Notes: generated by a model not told the origin, from the letters alone. Counted from the first letter of the stretch, positions 25,995 to 37,002 are shown. The stretch is DNA of 64,000 nt from Cellulomonas sp. C5510 (GCF_019797765.1 NZ_CP081862.1:248001-312000); one strand, 5' to 3'. A program made the numbers and translations.

Positions 25995-26882
25995 TCAGCC
26001 CCGGACGGCCTGGCGGTCAGCCCCGGGCGTCGCGGCGAGCAGCGCCTCCAGCGTGCGGACCACGCCGTGGCGGGCGTTCGACGGCACGACGTCCCGAGCC
26101 CGGGCCCGCACGTCGGGGTGCGCGTTGTCCATCGCGAACGACCACTGCGCGGCGTCCAGCAGGCCCGCGTCGTTCAGGTAGTCCCCGAACGCCATCGTCT
26201 GGGCGGCGGTGACGCCGAGCCGCTCCTGGACCCGTCGCAGCGCGTGGCCCTTGTCCGCGTCCGGGTTCATCACGTCGAGCCAGTGCTGCCCCGACACGAG
26301 CACCCGCAGCCGCGGCTCCAGGTCCGCGAACGCCGGCGCGGTGGCGTCCTCGACGGAGCCGAAGTCGAACACCGCGATCTTCAGCACCTCGTCCTCGACG
26401 GCGGTCAGGTCGTCCACCTGCTCCAGCCACGCGTAGTGCCGCGCGGCGTGCGCGAAGAACGGGCCGTCGCCCCGCTCGACGTACCCGGCGCGCCGGCCGC
26501 ACAGCACCATCCCGACGTCACGCCCCGCCGCGGTGAGGTCGCGCACCCGTCCCACGATCCCCGGCACCTCGTCCCCGGGCAGCGGGTCGGCGGACAGCGC
26601 GACGTCGCCCTGGCCCACGTACGCCCCGTTCTCGGCGATGCACACCAGGTCGCGGCCGTGCGGCCGGAACAGCTCGCGCAGGTTCGCGTACTGCCGCCCG
26701 CTCGCCGGGCAGAACTCGATGCCCCGGCGCTCCAGCTCGTCCAGCACCGGCCAGAACGAGTCCGGCACGCGGCCCTGCTCGTCGAGCAGCGACCCGTCCA
26801 TGTCGGACACGACCAGCCGGATGTCGAGGCCCGGGGGCAGCGCGGGAGGGTCGGTCACGGGCGCGGTGGTGGAGGTCGTCAC
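25995..26882 (-). CDS. HAD-superfamily phosphatase, Cof type
   Basis: A 295-residue phosphatase of HAD subfamily IIB. Motif I is VVSDMDGSLLDEQG with the nucleophile and acid Asp, motif II CPASGRQYANL, and motif IV FGDYLNDAGLLDAA with metal-binding Asp. Substrates in this family are usually sugar phosphates or flavin/PLP phosphates. GTG 26882 follows GACACT by six bases. Convergent with the thioesterase gene, three bases apart. Confidence 0.9.
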   Translation of the reverse strand: MTTSTTAPVTDPPALPPGLDIRLVVSDMDGSLLDEQGRVPDSFWPVLDELERRGIEFCPASGRQYANLRELFRPHGRDLVCIAENGAYVGQGDVALSADPLPGDEVPGIVGRVRDLTAAGRDVGMVLCGRRAGYVERGDGPFFAHAARHYAWLEQVDDLTAVEDEVLKIAVFDFGSVEDATAPAFADLEPRLRVLVSGQHWLDVMNPDADKGHALRRVQERLGVTAAQTMAFGDYLNDAGLLDAAQWSFAMDNAHPDVRARARDVVPSNARHGVVRTLEALLAATPGADRQAVRG

Positions 26883-27056
26883 GGGTCCAGTGTCCCAAGG
26901 TCGCCGACGTCCGCTGCACCCGCGGGTCGAGGCGTCCGGGCGGGCTGCCGGGCGGGCTGCGGGGGTGTGGCGGACGCCGCGCGCCGGACGGCTCAGGTGG
27001 GCGCCCCGTGAGCCGATCGGCCGCACGCGGGGGGACGACACGGTGGAGGACGTGAC

Positions 27057-28697
27057 ATGGCAGCAGCAGCGGGATCGTCGGCGTCGGGATCGCGGCGGTG
27101 GACGGGGGTCCGGGCGAAGGTGCTGGGCGTGGCGGCGATCGGGGCGGCCACGGCCGTCGCCGCGGGAGTCGTCTCACAGGTGGCGCTCGGCGGCGTCTCC
27201 GAGGCGAACGAGCGGCTGGCGCACCTGCAGGAGGTCTCGACCCAGGTCGGGGAGGTCCGCACCATGAACTCCGACGTCTCCGGCTGGCAGGTGGCGTACG
27301 CCTGGGACACGCGTCGGATCGGCGGCCCCGAGGCTGTCGCCGACGCGAACCCGAACCGTGCCGGCTACCTCGAGTCCGCGCAGCGTCTGCGCGACACGCT
27401 CGCGGCGGTCGACACCGACGACCTGACGGCCTCCGAGCGGGCGACGTTCTCCGACATCGCCTCGCTCTGGGACGACTTCTTCGCGGCGGACGACCGCGTC
27501 GTCGAGACGTACCGCGAGGACACCCCGGAGTCGCTCGACGCCGGTGACGCGCTCGTCACCGGCGACGCCTACGACGTCTACTACGCGATCGGCGACGCGA
27601 CGACGTCGCTGCTGGACTCGCTGCGCGAGCGGACGGTCGCCGCGACGCAGGACGCCGCGTCGACCGCCCGCACGGGGCGCGTCGTGACCGCGGTGGTCAT
27701 CGCGCTGGGTGTCGTGCTCGCGCTGCTCCTGGGGCTGCGGACGTCCTCGTCGATGGCCCGCGCCGCCGGCCGCGTCCGGGCGACCGCCGAGGCGATGGCC
27801 ACCGGGGACCTCACCCTGGTGCCCGACGTCCGTACCCGCGACGAGCTCGGCGAGATGGCGTCGGCGCTCGCGACCGCGCAGACCAGCCTGCGGGCGGCGA
27901 TGGCGGGCGTGGTCGAGACCGCGCACACCGTGGCGTCCGCCGCCGAGGAGCTGTCCGCGGCGTCCGCGGAGGTCGCCGCCGGGACGGACGAGACGTCGGC
28001 GCAGGCGGGTGTGGTGGCGGCTGCGGCCGAGCAGGTGTCGCGCAACGTGCAGACGGTGGCGGCCGGTGCGGAGCAGATGGGGGCTTCGATCCGGGAGATC
28101 GCGCAGAACTCCTCGCAGGCGGCGAAGGTCGCCGGGCAGGCGACCGAGGTCGCGGCGAGCACCAACGAGCAGGTGTCGCGGCTCGGGGTCTCGAGTCAGG
28201 AGATCGGGAACGTGGTGAAGGTGATCACGTCGATCGCGGAGCAGACGAACCTGCTGGCGTTGAACGCGACGATCGAGGCGGCGCGTGCGGGGGAGGCGGG
28301 CAAGGGGTTCGCGGTCGTGGCGGGTGAGGTCAAGGAGCTGGCGCAGGAGACGGCGAAGGCGACGGAGGACATCGCCCGGCGGGTGGAGGCGATCCAGGGC
28401 GACACCTCGGGTGCGGTGGCGGCGATCGGGGAGATCTCGCAGATCATCGCGTCGATCAACGACTACCAGCTGACGATCGCGTCGGCGGTGGAGGAGCAGA
28501 CGGCGACCACGAACGAGATGTCCCGCTCGGTGGCCGAGGCCGCGACGGGTTCGGGGGAGATCGCCACGAACATCACGGGCGTCGCCTCCGCCGCGGCGTC
28601 CTCCTCGCAGATCGTCGGGCAGGTCGGCGGCGCCGTCCGCGAGCTCGCGCGCATGTCGGAGGACCTCCGGGCGCGCGTCGCGCAGTTCACGTACTGA
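27057..28697 (+). CDS. Methyl-accepting chemotaxis protein
   Basis: A 546-residue receptor. An N-terminal membrane helix (about residues 22-42), a helical extracytoplasmic four-helix-bundle sensor with no PAS or Cache motif (43-205), a second membrane helix (about 208-230) and a HAMP domain (230-285) precede the signalling coiled coil. The conserved hairpin tip is [33 protein letters not shown]. It reports to CheA/CheW and implies motility. The C terminus VAQFTY lacks the CheR-tethering pentapeptide. It faces a closely similar receptor gene. Confidence 0.95.
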   Translation: MAAAAGSSASGSRRWTGVRAKVLGVAAIGAATAVAAGVVSQVALGGVSEANERLAHLQEVSTQVGEVRTMNSDVSGWQVAYAWDTRRIGGPEAVADANPNRAGYLESAQRLRDTLAAVDTDDLTASERATFSDIASLWDDFFAADDRVVETYREDTPESLDAGDALVTGDAYDVYYAIGDATTSLLDSLRERTVAATQDAASTARTGRVVTAVVIALGVVLALLLGLRTSSSMARAAGRVRATAEAMATGDLTLVPDVRTRDELGEMASALATAQTSLRAAMAGVVETAHTVASAAEELSAASAEVAAGTDETSAQAGVVAAAAEQVSRNVQTVAAGAEQMGASIREIAQNSSQAAKVAGQATEVAASTNEQVSRLGVSSQEIGNVVKVITSIAEQTNLLALNATIEAARAGEAGKGFAVVAGEVKELAQETAKATEDIARRVEAIQGDTSGAVAAIGEISQIIASINDYQLTIASAVEEQTATTNEMSRSVAEAATGSGEIATNITGVASAAASSSQIVGQVGGAVRELARMSEDLRARVAQFTY

Positions 28698-28707
28698 CCG
28701 ACGCCCG

Positions 28708-28740
28708 GTCGGCCACGCCGGGAACCGTGGCGTGGCCGAC
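28708..28740. terminator. Terminator between convergent chemoreceptor genes
   Basis: GTCGGCCACGCC (28708-28719) and GGCGTGGCCGAC (28729-28740) form a perfect 12-bp stem with a 9-nt loop, 10 bases after the first receptor stop. It can serve both convergent genes. Confidence 0.8.
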
Positions 28741-28830
28741 CCCTGGGGTCCCTTCGATCCTCCCGTCAGGGCTCCTACCTCGTCCTGGCCCCGTCTGCCG
28801 GGACGAGGGCCACCGGCCGAGCGCGTCCGG

Positions 28831-30468
28831 TCAGTACGTGAAGCCCGACGCGCGGGCGCGGAGCTCGGTGGAGACGCGGGCCAGGTCGTCGATCGAGGAC
28901 CGCATGGACTCGAGCACCTGCGTGTTCGACGCGGACGCCGTGGCGACGCCGACGATGCTGGTGGCGATCCCTCCGGAGCCGGCGGCCGCCTCCGACACCG
29001 AGCGGGACATCTCCGTGGTGGTCGCGGTCTGCTCCTCCACGGCGGAGGCGATCGTGAGCTGGTAGTCGTTGATCGACGCGATGATCTGCGAGATCTCCCC
29101 GATCGCGGCGACCGCGCCGGTCGTGTCGCCCTGGATGGCCTCGACGCGGCGCGCGATGTCCTCCGTGGCGCGCGCCGTCTCCTGCGCGAGCTCCTTGACC
29201 TCACCGGCGACGACGGCGAAGCCCTTGCCGGACTCGCCGGCTCGCGCGGCCTCGATCGTCGCGTTGAGGGCCAGCAGGTTCGTCTGCTCCGCGATGCTCG
29301 TGATGACCTTCACGACGTTCCCGATCTCCGTGCTCGACGTCCCGAGCCGCGCCACCTGCTCGTTCGTCCGTGTGGCGGCGTCGGTCGCCCGGCCGGCGAC
29401 CTTGGCGGCCCGGGTGGCGTTCTGGGCGATCTCCCGGATGCTCGCACCCATCTCCTCGGCGCCGGCGGCGACGGTCTGCACGTTCCGCGACACCTGCTCG
29501 GCCGCGGCTGCGACGATCCCGGCCTGCGCCGAGGTCTCGTCGGACCCGGTGACCACCTGGGCGGAGGACGCCGCGAGCTGCTGAGCCGCACCGGCCACGT
29601 CGTTCGAGGACTGGACGATCTCCGCGACCGTGCCGCGCAGGATCTCGGTCGCCCTGTCCAGCGAGGCGGCGGTGCGTCCGATCTCGTCGCGGCCGCCCGT
29701 ACCGCTGCGCACCGTCAGGTCCCCGTGGGCGAGGGCGTCCGCGACGGCCTGCACGCTGCTCATCCTCGAGCTGAGCCTCCGTGCCACGACCACGGCCACG
29801 GCTGCCGCCAGCAGCGTCCCCGCCACCAGGCAGCCGAGCACGAGCCAGGTGCGCTGCTGAGCCTGCTCGGCGGCCCACTCGTCCGCCGCCCTCGACGAGG
29901 TGACCTGCAGGTCGACGAGTCGCTCGATGCCGTCGGTCACCGACTGACCGATCGGAGCCGTCTCGGTCTGCAGCGCCTGCGCGCGGTCGTCGTCGCCCGC
30001 TGCCCGCGCCGCTGCCGTGTCGGCGATCTTCTGCTGGTAGGTCAGCACGTCCGCGTGCACGGCTGCGACCGTGTCCGCCTGCTCGGTGGTCAGGCCACGG
30101 TGCCCGGCGTACTGGGCGGCGAGCTCACCGACCTGCTCCAGAGCGGCGTCCCGCGCGTCCTGGAACCCCGCGATCATCTCCGCGTCTCCGGTCGCGACCT
30201 GCTGGTACAGCGCCGCGATCGTGTTCTGCCGGGCGGTGACCATCTGGAAGCGCATCTCGCCGGCGAGCGCCGTGAGCTGCACGTCCTCGTCGTACATGCG
30301 GTGCGAGGCCTCGGCCATGTGCCGGACGGAGGACACCGAGACCAGGCCGACCACGACGGTGGCCACGACGGCGGTCGCCACCGTCAGGAGGATCTTCGTC
30401 GCGAAGCCGAACCGGGTGAGCCCGTCCCTGATCCGCGATCCCCGTCTGCTGTCCGCCACCGTCGTCAT
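28831..30468 (-). CDS. Methyl-accepting chemotaxis protein
   Basis: A 545-residue receptor with the same layout as its neighbour: membrane helix (about 22-45, [20 protein letters not shown]), a different four-helix-bundle sensor (46-205), second membrane helix ([21 protein letters not shown]), HAMP and a signalling domain almost identical to the neighbour from ETSAQAG to EEQTATT. ATG 30468 has GAGGAG upstream; an earlier in-frame GTG at 30498 is less likely. The sensor domains differ, so the pair detects different signals through one signalling core. C terminus ASGFTY. Confidence 0.94.
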   Translation of the reverse strand: MTTVADSRRGSRIRDGLTRFGFATKILLTVATAVVATVVVGLVSVSSVRHMAEASHRMYDEDVQLTALAGEMRFQMVTARQNTIAALYQQVATGDAEMIAGFQDARDAALEQVGELAAQYAGHRGLTTEQADTVAAVHADVLTYQQKIADTAAARAAGDDDRAQALQTETAPIGQSVTDGIERLVDLQVTSSRAADEWAAEQAQQRTWLVLGCLVAGTLLAAAVAVVVARRLSSRMSSVQAVADALAHGDLTVRSGTGGRDEIGRTAASLDRATEILRGTVAEIVQSSNDVAGAAQQLAASSAQVVTGSDETSAQAGIVAAAAEQVSRNVQTVAAGAEEMGASIREIAQNATRAAKVAGRATDAATRTNEQVARLGTSSTEIGNVVKVITSIAEQTNLLALNATIEAARAGESGKGFAVVAGEVKELAQETARATEDIARRVEAIQGDTTGAVAAIGEISQIIASINDYQLTIASAVEEQTATTTEMSRSVSEAAAGSGGIATSIVGVATASASNTQVLESMRSSIDDLARVSTELRARASGFTY

Positions 30469-30815
30469 CGACCCGCTCCTCGGGCTCGGGCGCCCCACCT
30501 GCTGGAACGCTCTGCCCTCGCTGATCGGCCGGACCCGTGCTGATAAACCGGTTAAGAGCCGAGACGACCCGTTCGGGCGACAGTGCGACCGCAGGACGGG
30601 TGACGGCGGATCCGGGCCCGGGACCGGTCTTCACCCGCACGGCGGCCGCCGTGGCCGGGTCGCGCACCGGGCGGCCCCTTCACGCCAGGGGCGAACACGG
30701 GACGCCCGCGACACACCCCGCCGTTAGCATCGAACAACGCCGACTCGTCGTGCGTGTCGACCCCGGGTCAACGGGCCGGGTCGCGCGGCGAGCACGCCGC
30801 TCGTGAGGAGTGCAC
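30469..30815. other. Divergent intergenic region between chemoreceptor and clpC
   Basis: No gene is seen in these 347 bases. They must hold the promoters of both flanking genes. An unusually A/T-rich island, ATAAACCGGTTAAG (30543-30556), contains a near-palindrome TAAACCGGTTAA and is the best candidate for a control site. A repeat-free G/C-rich stretch follows up to the GAGGAG ribosome-binding site of clpC. Confidence 0.5.
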
Positions 30816-33398
30816 ATGTTCGAGAGATTCACGGACCGAGCCCGTCGCGTGGTCGTCCTCGCCCAGGAAGAGGCGCGGATGCTCAACCACAACTACATCG
30901 GCACCGAGCACATCCTCCTGGGTCTCATCCACGAGGGGGAGGGTGTCGCGGCCAAGGCGCTCGAGTCGCTCAACATCTCGCTCGACGCGGTGCGCGCCCA
31001 GGTGCAGGAGATCATCGGCGAGGGCCAGCAGGCTCCCAGCGGGCACATCCCGTTCACGCCGCGCGCCAAGAAGGTGCTGGAGCTGTCGCTGCGCGAGGCG
31101 CTGCAGCTCGGCCACAACTACATCGGGACCGAGCACATCCTGCTCGGTCTCATCCGCGAGGGCGAGGGTGTCGCGGCCCAGGTGCTCGGCAAGCTCGGCG
31201 CGGACCTGAACCGCGTCCGCCAGCAGGTCATCCAGCTGCTGTCCGGCTACCAGGGCAAGGAGCCGGTCTCGGCCGGCGGCCCGCAGGAGGGTCAGCCCTC
31301 GGGCTCGGCCGTCCTCGACCAGTTCGGACGCAACCTCACGCAGGCCGCGCGCGAGGGCAAGCTCGACCCGGTCATCGGGCGCGAGAAGGAGATCGAGCGG
31401 GTCATGCAGGTGCTGTCCCGCCGCACCAAGAACAACCCGGTGCTGATCGGCGAGCCCGGCGTCGGCAAGACGGCGGTCGTCGAGGGCCTCGCCCAGGACA
31501 TCGTCCGGGGCGACGTGCCGGAGACGCTGAAGGACAAGCAGCTCTACACGCTCGACCTCGGCGCCCTGGTCGCCGGTTCCCGGTACCGCGGTGACTTCGA
31601 GGAGCGCCTGAAGAAGGTGCTCAAGGAGATCCGCACGCGCGGCGACATCATCCTGTTCATCGACGAGATCCACACCCTCGTGGGTGCGGGTGCCGCCGAG
31701 GGCGCGATCGACGCCGCGAGCATCCTCAAGCCGATGCTGGCCCGCGGCGAGCTGCAGACCGTCGGCGCGACGACCCTGGACGAGTACCGCAAGTACGTGG
31801 AGAAGGACCCGGCCCTCGAGCGCCGGTTCCAGCCCATCCAGGTCTCCGAGCCGAACCTCCAGCACGCCATCGAGATCCTCAAGGGCCTGCGCGACCGGTA
31901 CGAGGCGCACCACCGCGTCTCCATCACCGACGGGGCCCTCGTGGCTGCGGCGACCCTGGCCGACCGGTACGTCAACGACCGGTTCCTGCCGGACAAGGCG
32001 ATCGACCTGGTCGACGAGGCCGGCGCCCGCCTGCGCATCCGCCGCATGACGGCCCCGCCGGAGCTGCGCGAGCTCGACGAGCAGATCGCCGAGACCCGCC
32101 GCGACAAGGAGTCGGCGATCGACGAGCAGGACTTCGAGAAGGCCGCGCGGCTGCGCGACCAGGAGAAGCAGCTCGGCCTCAAGCGCCAGGAGAAGGAGAA
32201 GGCCTGGAAGTCGGGCGACCTGGACGCGGTCGCCGAGGTCGACGAGGAGCTCATCGCCGAGGTGCTGGCGCTGGCCACCGGTATCCCGGTGTTCAAGCTC
32301 ACCGAGGAGGAGTCGAGCCGGCTGCTCAAGATGGAGGACGAGCTGCACAAGCGGGTCGTCGGCCAGGAGGCGGCCATCAAGGCGCTCTCGCAGGCCATCC
32401 GCCGCACGCGTGCGGGTCTGAAGGACCCGAAGCGTCCCGGTGGGTCGTTCATCTTCGCCGGCCCCACCGGCGTCGGGAAGACCGAGCTGGCCAAGGCGCT
32501 CGCCGAGTTCCTGTTCGGGGACGAGGACGCGCTGATCCAGCTCGACATGTCCGAGTTCTCGGAGAAGCACACCGTCTCGCGGCTGTTCGGCTCGCCCCCC
32601 GGCTACGTCGGGTACGACGAGGGCGGCCAGCTCACGGAGAAGGTGCGGCGTCGTCCGTTCTCGGTCGTGCTGTTCGACGAGGTCGAGAAGGCGCACGCGG
32701 ACATCTTCAACTCGCTGCTGCAGATCCTCGAGGACGGTCGCCTGACCGACTCGCAGGGTCGGGTGGTCGACTTCAAGAACACCGTGATCATCATGACCAC
32801 CAACCTCGGCACCCGGGACATCGCCAAGGGCGTGCAGACCGGGTTCCAGGCCGGCGGCGACCTGTCGACGTCCTACGAGCGGATGAAGGCCAAGGTCAAC
32901 GACGAGCTCAAGACGCACTTCCGTCCGGAGTTCCTCAACCGCGTCGACGACGTGGTCGTGTTCCCGCAGCTGTCGCAGACGGAGATCTTCGCGATCGTCG
33001 ACCTGATGATCGCGAAGCTCGACGCCCGCCTGCGGGACAAGGACATGGGCATCGAGCTGACCGAGGCGGCCAAGAAGCTGCTCTCGGAGAAGGGCTACGA
33101 CCCGGTCCTGGGCGCCCGGCCGCTGCGCCGCGCGATCCAGCGGGAGATCGAGGACGCGCTGTCCGAGAAGATCCTGTTCGGGGAGCTGCACGCGGGCCAG
33201 CAGGTGGTCGTGGACGCGCACGGCGAGGGGATCCTCGGTGAGTTCACGTTCCGCGGCGAGGCGCGCGGGCCGCGCCCGAAGGAGCCGGTGGCCGTCGGCG
33301 CGCACTCCGCGGGCACCCCGGGCTCGGGGACGGACGTCCCGCCGGCACCGCCGATCGCGTCGTCCGGCGACAGCGGCACGGGGCTCATGCCGGCCTGA
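30816..33398 (+). CDS. clpC: ATP-dependent Clp protease ATP-binding subunit ClpC
   Basis: An 860-residue AAA+ unfoldase that feeds ClpP1P2. It has two N-terminal Clp repeats (each with [15 protein letters not shown] or similar), a first AAA+ module with G212EPGVGKT, a UVR-containing middle region ([18 protein letters not shown]) and a second module with G549PTGVGKT and the D2 domain to about residue 820. A Gly/Pro-rich tail of about 35 residues ends it. ATG 30816 ([13 protein letters not shown]) has AGGAG at proper spacing. Essential in actinobacteria. Confidence 0.97.
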   Translation: MFERFTDRARRVVVLAQEEARMLNHNYIGTEHILLGLIHEGEGVAAKALESLNISLDAVRAQVQEIIGEGQQAPSGHIPFTPRAKKVLELSLREALQLGHNYIGTEHILLGLIREGEGVAAQVLGKLGADLNRVRQQVIQLLSGYQGKEPVSAGGPQEGQPSGSAVLDQFGRNLTQAAREGKLDPVIGREKEIERVMQVLSRRTKNNPVLIGEPGVGKTAVVEGLAQDIVRGDVPETLKDKQLYTLDLGALVAGSRYRGDFEERLKKVLKEIRTRGDIILFIDEIHTLVGAGAAEGAIDAASILKPMLARGELQTVGATTLDEYRKYVEKDPALERRFQPIQVSEPNLQHAIEILKGLRDRYEAHHRVSITDGALVAAATLADRYVNDRFLPDKAIDLVDEAGARLRIRRMTAPPELRELDEQIAETRRDKESAIDEQDFEKAARLRDQEKQLGLKRQEKEKAWKSGDLDAVAEVDEELIAEVLALATGIPVFKLTEEESSRLLKMEDELHKRVVGQEAAIKALSQAIRRTRAGLKDPKRPGGSFIFAGPTGVGKTELAKALAEFLFGDEDALIQLDMSEFSEKHTVSRLFGSPPGYVGYDEGGQLTEKVRRRPFSVVLFDEVEKAHADIFNSLLQILEDGRLTDSQGRVVDFKNTVIIMTTNLGTRDIAKGVQTGFQAGGDLSTSYERMKAKVNDELKTHFRPEFLNRVDDVVVFPQLSQTEIFAIVDLMIAKLDARLRDKDMGIELTEAAKKLLSEKGYDPVLGARPLRRAIQREIEDALSEKILFGELHAGQQVVVDAHGEGILGEFTFRGEARGPRPKEPVAVGAHSAGTPGSGTDVPPAPPIASSGDSGTGLMPA

Positions 33399-33413
33399 CG
33401 CCGGTCCCGCCTC

Positions 33414-33461
33414 GACGAGGGCCGGGTCCGCACCTCCTACGGTGCGGGCCCGGCCCTCGTC
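33414..33461. terminator. Strong terminator after clpC
   Basis: A 21-bp stem with a single G-U pair (arms 33414-33434 and 33441-33461) and a 6-nt loop, 15 bases after the clpC stop. The most convincing intrinsic terminator of the window. Confidence 0.9.
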
Positions 33462-33697
33462 GCGTCTCGGGCGTGGCGGTACTGGTCGGGTGCGCGCCGA
33501 GCGGCCGTCGCGCCTCGTGCCCGGTGCGGTCGTGCGGTCGGTGGACGCGACCGCGGCGGACGGGCGCGTCCTGCCGGACGGGTGCCTGGACCTGCGCGGG
33601 CCGGCCGCCCGACCGAGCGGGGCGGGTGCCCGCGGCCTGGGTCCTGCCACCCAGATCCGACCCTCGGCGCGCGCGGGAATGCGCCTACCCTGCGGCC

Positions 33698-34717
33698 ATG
33701 GCCGGACAGGTGACGCTCAGCGACGTGGCCCGCCAGGCCGGCGTGTCGCTCGCGACCGCGTCCCGGGCCCTGAACGGCAGCGCCAACCGGACCGTGGGGG
33801 CGGACCTCCGCGAGCGGGTGCTCGAGGCGGCGTCGCGGTTGCGCTACTCGCCCGACGGCATCGCGCAGGCCATGGCGCGGGGCCGGACGACGGCACTCGG
33901 GCTGGTCGTCCCGGACATCGCCGACCCGGCCTGCGCCGAGCTCGCGTCGGGGGTGGTCGCCGCCGCGGAGGACGCCGGGATGAGCGTGACCCTGACGTCG
34001 ACCCGGCACGAGCCGGGCCGGGAGGCCGCGCTCGTCGCCCTGCTGGGGCGCCAGCGTGCGCGGGCGGTCGTGCTCGCCGGCGGGCGCCAGGCCGATCCCG
34101 CGGGGGAGCAGGCGGTGCGTGCCGCCGTCGACTCGTTCCGCGCGGTGGGCGGGGCCGTCGCGTCCGTCGGTCGCGCCGCGTTCGGGGTGCCGACGGTCGT
34201 GGTCGGGGACCGTGAGGGGGCGTCCGACCTGGTGACGGCCCTGCACGGACGGGGCTACCGTCGGTTCGCCGTCCTCGCCGGCCCGCAGACCCACACGCTC
34301 GCGGCGGACCGCAGCGCGGGCGCCGTCGCCGCGCTCGCCGCGCTCGGGTGCCCGCCGCCGGTGGTGCTCCGCGGGGCGTTCTCCCGCGACGGCGGCTACG
34401 AGGGGATGCGCCAGCTCGTCGAGGACCGGGTGGACGCGCAGGTGGTGGTCGCCGTCAGCGACGTCATGGCCGCGGGGGCGCTCGCCGCGGCGCGCGACGC
34501 CGGGCTGTCCGTGCCGGGCGACGTCGCGGTCGCGGGCTACGGGGACGTCGGCCTGCTGCGGGACGCGATGCCGGGCCTGACGACGGTGCGGCTGCCGTTC
34601 GCGGACATCGGCGCGCGGGCGGTCCGGCTGGCGCTCGAGCCGCCCGCCGACGGGGAACCCGAGACGATCCGCGTGACCGGCCAGGTCGTCCTGCGGGGGT
34701 CGACGCCCGGCGTGTGA
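33698..34717 (+). CDS. LacI-family transcriptional regulator
   Basis: A 339-residue regulator. The helix-turn-helix and hinge occupy residues 5-60 (VTLSDVARQAGVSLATASRALNGSANRTV), followed by a periplasmic-binding-protein-like sensor domain ending in PFADIGARAVRLALE. ATG 33698 follows TACCCT by six bases, so it is probably leaderless; a long open frame upstream is not coding-like. No sugar genes adjoin it, so its regulon lies elsewhere. Confidence 0.92.
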   Translation: MAGQVTLSDVARQAGVSLATASRALNGSANRTVGADLRERVLEAASRLRYSPDGIAQAMARGRTTALGLVVPDIADPACAELASGVVAAAEDAGMSVTLTSTRHEPGREAALVALLGRQRARAVVLAGGRQADPAGEQAVRAAVDSFRAVGGAVASVGRAAFGVPTVVVGDREGASDLVTALHGRGYRRFAVLAGPQTHTLAADRSAGAVAALAALGCPPPVVLRGAFSRDGGYEGMRQLVEDRVDAQVVVAVSDVMAAGALAAARDAGLSVPGDVAVAGYGDVGLLRDAMPGLTTVRLPFADIGARAVRLALEPPADGEPETIRVTGQVVLRGSTPGV

Positions 34718-34741
34718 GCGCGTGCGGACCGGCGCGCTCGT

Positions 34742-35296
34742 TCAGCCCTGAGCGCGGCCGGCGTCTCCCGTGCCGGTGGTCCCCGCCGGCCAGGAGCCCG
34801 GCACGGCGTCGTCCGGCGCGGCCACCACGCCCTGCGCGGGGGTGAGGGTCCGCCAGGTGCCCGTCTGCTCGTCCCGCTCCAGCAGGACGAGCAGCGTCCC
34901 GGCGGTGTCCAGCGGGTCGCCGTCCGGGTAGCGGCTCCCGCCCGTGCAGGTCGCCGGCGTCGACGCCACCTCGAGGACGTCCCCGGCGCGCGCGCCTGAA
35001 CCCGCGAGCACCGCCCCGACCGCGAGCGTGTGCACGGTCGCGTCGGTGCCGAACAGCTCCGCCGTCCCCGAGGCGGCCGCCGGGCCGGAGGTGCGCACCA
35101 CGGCGTCCGCCTCCGCCACCGCGTCCGCCGGCGTCGGGAAGGACACCCAGTCGACGCAGGTCTCGCTGCGGGTCGCGCCCGCCGCGCAGCCCCCGGACGC
35201 CACGAGGGCCACGGCCGCCAGGAGCGGCAGCACCGCCCGGGCGGTGGTGGTCCGGCCCGCCGGGAGCGGGCGCGGGTCTGGCTCGTCGGTCCGCAC
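34742..35296 (-). CDS. Predicted lipoprotein of unknown function
   Basis: A 184-residue exported protein. A basic N terminus, hydrophobic stretch LPLLAAVALVAS and lipobox-like SGGC (Cys37) indicate a signal peptide II cleavage site, although -3 is Ser instead of the usual Leu/Val. The mature part carries two further Cys (ETCVDW, PATCTGG) that could pair outside the cell. GTG 35296 has GGGAGG upstream. No domain recognised. Confidence 0.75.
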   Translation of the reverse strand: MRTDEPDPRPLPAGRTTTARAVLPLLAAVALVASGGCAAGATRSETCVDWVSFPTPADAVAEADAVVRTSGPAAASGTAELFGTDATVHTLAVGAVLAGSGARAGDVLEVASTPATCTGGSRYPDGDPLDTAGTLLVLLERDEQTGTWRTLTPAQGVVAAPDDAVPGSWPAGTTGTGDAGRAQG

Positions 35297-35427
35297 GGCG
35301 TCCTCCCGTCGTCGTGCCCGGCACGCGCGGCCGGGTGTGCCAGGTCTGTGTGGCGGCATCACCGGACCTTGCACCGGTGCGGTGGTGCGTGCGGCCCGGC
35401 CGGCCGGCCGCGGGTACGGTCGGACGG

Positions 35428-36126
35428 GTGACCGACCTGCCTCTGCACGTGCGCGTCAGCGGGGACGGCCCGCCGCTCGTCCTGCTGCACGGCAACGGCG
35501 AGGACGCCCGGTCCCTGGCGCCGGTGGCCGGAGGGCTGGCGGACGACCACCGCGTCATCGCCCCCGACGCGCGGGCGCACGGCACGTCGCCGCGCGGCAC
35601 CGGACCGCTGACGATCCCGCGCATGGCCGACGACGTGGCGGACGTGCTCGGCGGGCTGCGGGTCACCGGCCCGGTCGACGTCGTCGGCTACTCCGACGGC
35701 GGCAACGTCGCGCTGCTGCTCGCCCTGCGTCATCCGGCGCTGGTGCGCTCGCTCGTGCTGTACGGCGCGAACACCGATCCCGCCGGCCTGTCGGGCCGCA
35801 CCCGCGCGCAGGTCACGCTGACGTGGCTGGCACAGCGGGCGCGGGGGCTGGTCGACGCGCGTGCGCGCGAGCGGGCCGAGGTCACCGACCTGATGGTCCG
35901 CCACCCGCGCATCCCCCTGCGGGCGCTGGCGCGGGTGGACGTCCCGGTGCTGGTGGCGGCCGGCGAGCACGACGTCGTGCGGCGTGCGCACACCGAGGCG
36001 ATCGCGGCGCACCTGCCGGAGGGTCGCGTGCACGTCGTGGCCGGCGCGGGGCACGGGCTGCCGCTCGACGACCCGGCGGCGTTCACCGCGCTGGTCCGCG
36101 CGTTCCTGGCCGACCTCCCGGCCTGA
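35428..36126 (+). CDS. Alpha/beta-fold hydrolase
   Basis: A 232-residue hydrolase with oxyanion motif LLHGNGED, nucleophile elbow VVGYSDGGNVAL (Ser), an acid Asp around AAGEHDVV and the catalytic His in VAGAGHGLPLDD. The catalytic triad is complete, unlike the hydrolase near nth. GTG 35428 follows TACGGT by seven bases. Substrate unknown; no pathway neighbours. Confidence 0.9.
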   Translation: MTDLPLHVRVSGDGPPLVLLHGNGEDARSLAPVAGGLADDHRVIAPDARAHGTSPRGTGPLTIPRMADDVADVLGGLRVTGPVDVVGYSDGGNVALLLALRHPALVRSLVLYGANTDPAGLSGRTRAQVTLTWLAQRARGLVDARARERAEVTDLMVRHPRIPLRALARVDVPVLVAAGEHDVVRRAHTEAIAAHLPEGRVHVVAGAGHGLPLDDPAAFTALVRAFLADLPA

Positions 36127-36330
36127 CCGCGCCGCCGCGGGCAGCCCCGTGGCCCTCGACCCCCGCGCCTCCCGGCGCTGCGCGCGCACCCGCGCGCCGG
36201 GCGTCCCCGCGCTCCGACCCGCCGAGCGGCCACCAGGCGGGGGTCACGAGCGGGGGCGCGCCCCGGGTGCCGGCCTCTCGACCGGACCGGGCTCGTGGGC
36301 GGAGAGGGAGCGGCGCGGGGGAGGGGCGGG

Positions 36331-36957
36331 TCAGGGGGTCAGGGCCGTGAGCAGGTCCTCGACGCCCACCGGGTGTCCGGGCAGCGGGTCGCCGCCGGGA
36401 CGCAGCGCGGCACGGAGCAGCGGCGCGCGGCGTTCCAGCATCGCCGCGTTGAGCGCGTCGGGCAGCCCGGGCAGCGGGCGCAGGGCCGCGGCGAACATGA
36501 GGAGGATCTCGGGCACGCCGATGTCCGGCCGCACGAGTCCGCGCTGCTGGGCGGCGCCGACGACGCCGGCCGCCGATGTGGCGGTGCGGGCGCGCTCCTC
36601 GACGAGCTCGGGGGTGAACACGTCCGCGTCGCGGGCCCGGGGAGCCAGGGCGGGCACCAGCATCGGCAGCCCCGACTCGAGCACGCCGGTGAGGAACGCG
36701 TCCCAGGCGGCCCCGGGGTCGTCCCCGGCGAGGCCTGCGTGGGCCGTCGTGACGAGCCCGCCGACGTGCGCGAGGCGGTCGGCGATCACGGCGCGCACGA
36801 GCGTCGCCCGGTCGGGGAAGTGCCGGTAGACGGTGCCGATGCCGACACCGGCGGCGCGGGCGACGGCCTCCATGGGCACGTCCAGACCGCGGGTGCCGTA
36901 GAGCGTGCGGGCGGCGTCGAGGATGCGCTGCCGGTTCCGTGCCGCGTCCGCCCTCAC
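36331..36957 (-). CDS. TetR-family repressor of the adjacent ABC exporter
   Basis: A 208-residue repressor; the helix-turn-helix is residues 8-52 (RQRILDAARTLYGTRGLDVPMEAVARAAGVGIGTVYRHFPDRATLV). It diverges from an ABC-2 exporter operon. Its GTG start is six bases after TAGGGT (36969-36964), so it is leaderless, and the 19-bp inverted repeat at 36984-37002 overlaps the -35 regions of both divergent promoters. Autoregulation and repression of the exporter are therefore likely. Confidence 0.9.
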   Translation of the reverse strand: MRADAARNRQRILDAARTLYGTRGLDVPMEAVARAAGVGIGTVYRHFPDRATLVRAVIADRLAHVGGLVTTAHAGLAGDDPGAAWDAFLTGVLESGLPMLVPALAPRARDADVFTPELVEERARTATSAAGVVGAAQQRGLVRPDIGVPEILLMFAAALRPLPGLPDALNAAMLERRAPLLRAALRPGGDPLPGHPVGVEDLLTALTP

Positions 36958-36983
36958 GACGTCACCCTAGCCCGACATAAGCG

Positions 36984-37002
36984 GAACCGGACGTTCCGGT
37001 TC
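36984..37002. promoter_or_regulatory. TetR operator between divergent promoters
   Basis: Perfect 8-bp arms GAACCGGA and TCCGGTTC with a CGT spacer. It sits just upstream of the likely exporter -10 box TACCGT (37008-37013) and about 15 bp upstream of the tetR -10 box on the other strand, an ideal position for dual repression. Confidence 0.75.

Noticed and set aside
30469..30560. FliA/WhiG-type promoter (TAAA-N15-GCCGATAA) upstream of the second chemoreceptor
   Set aside because: A GCCGAT element exists on the - strand but no TAAA lies at the required distance; the GTTT in front is four bases too far.
30768..33650. 960-codon open frame on the - strand opposite clpC
   Set aside because: Mirror of clpC codons; composition is Leu/Arg/Val/Asp-biased without motifs.
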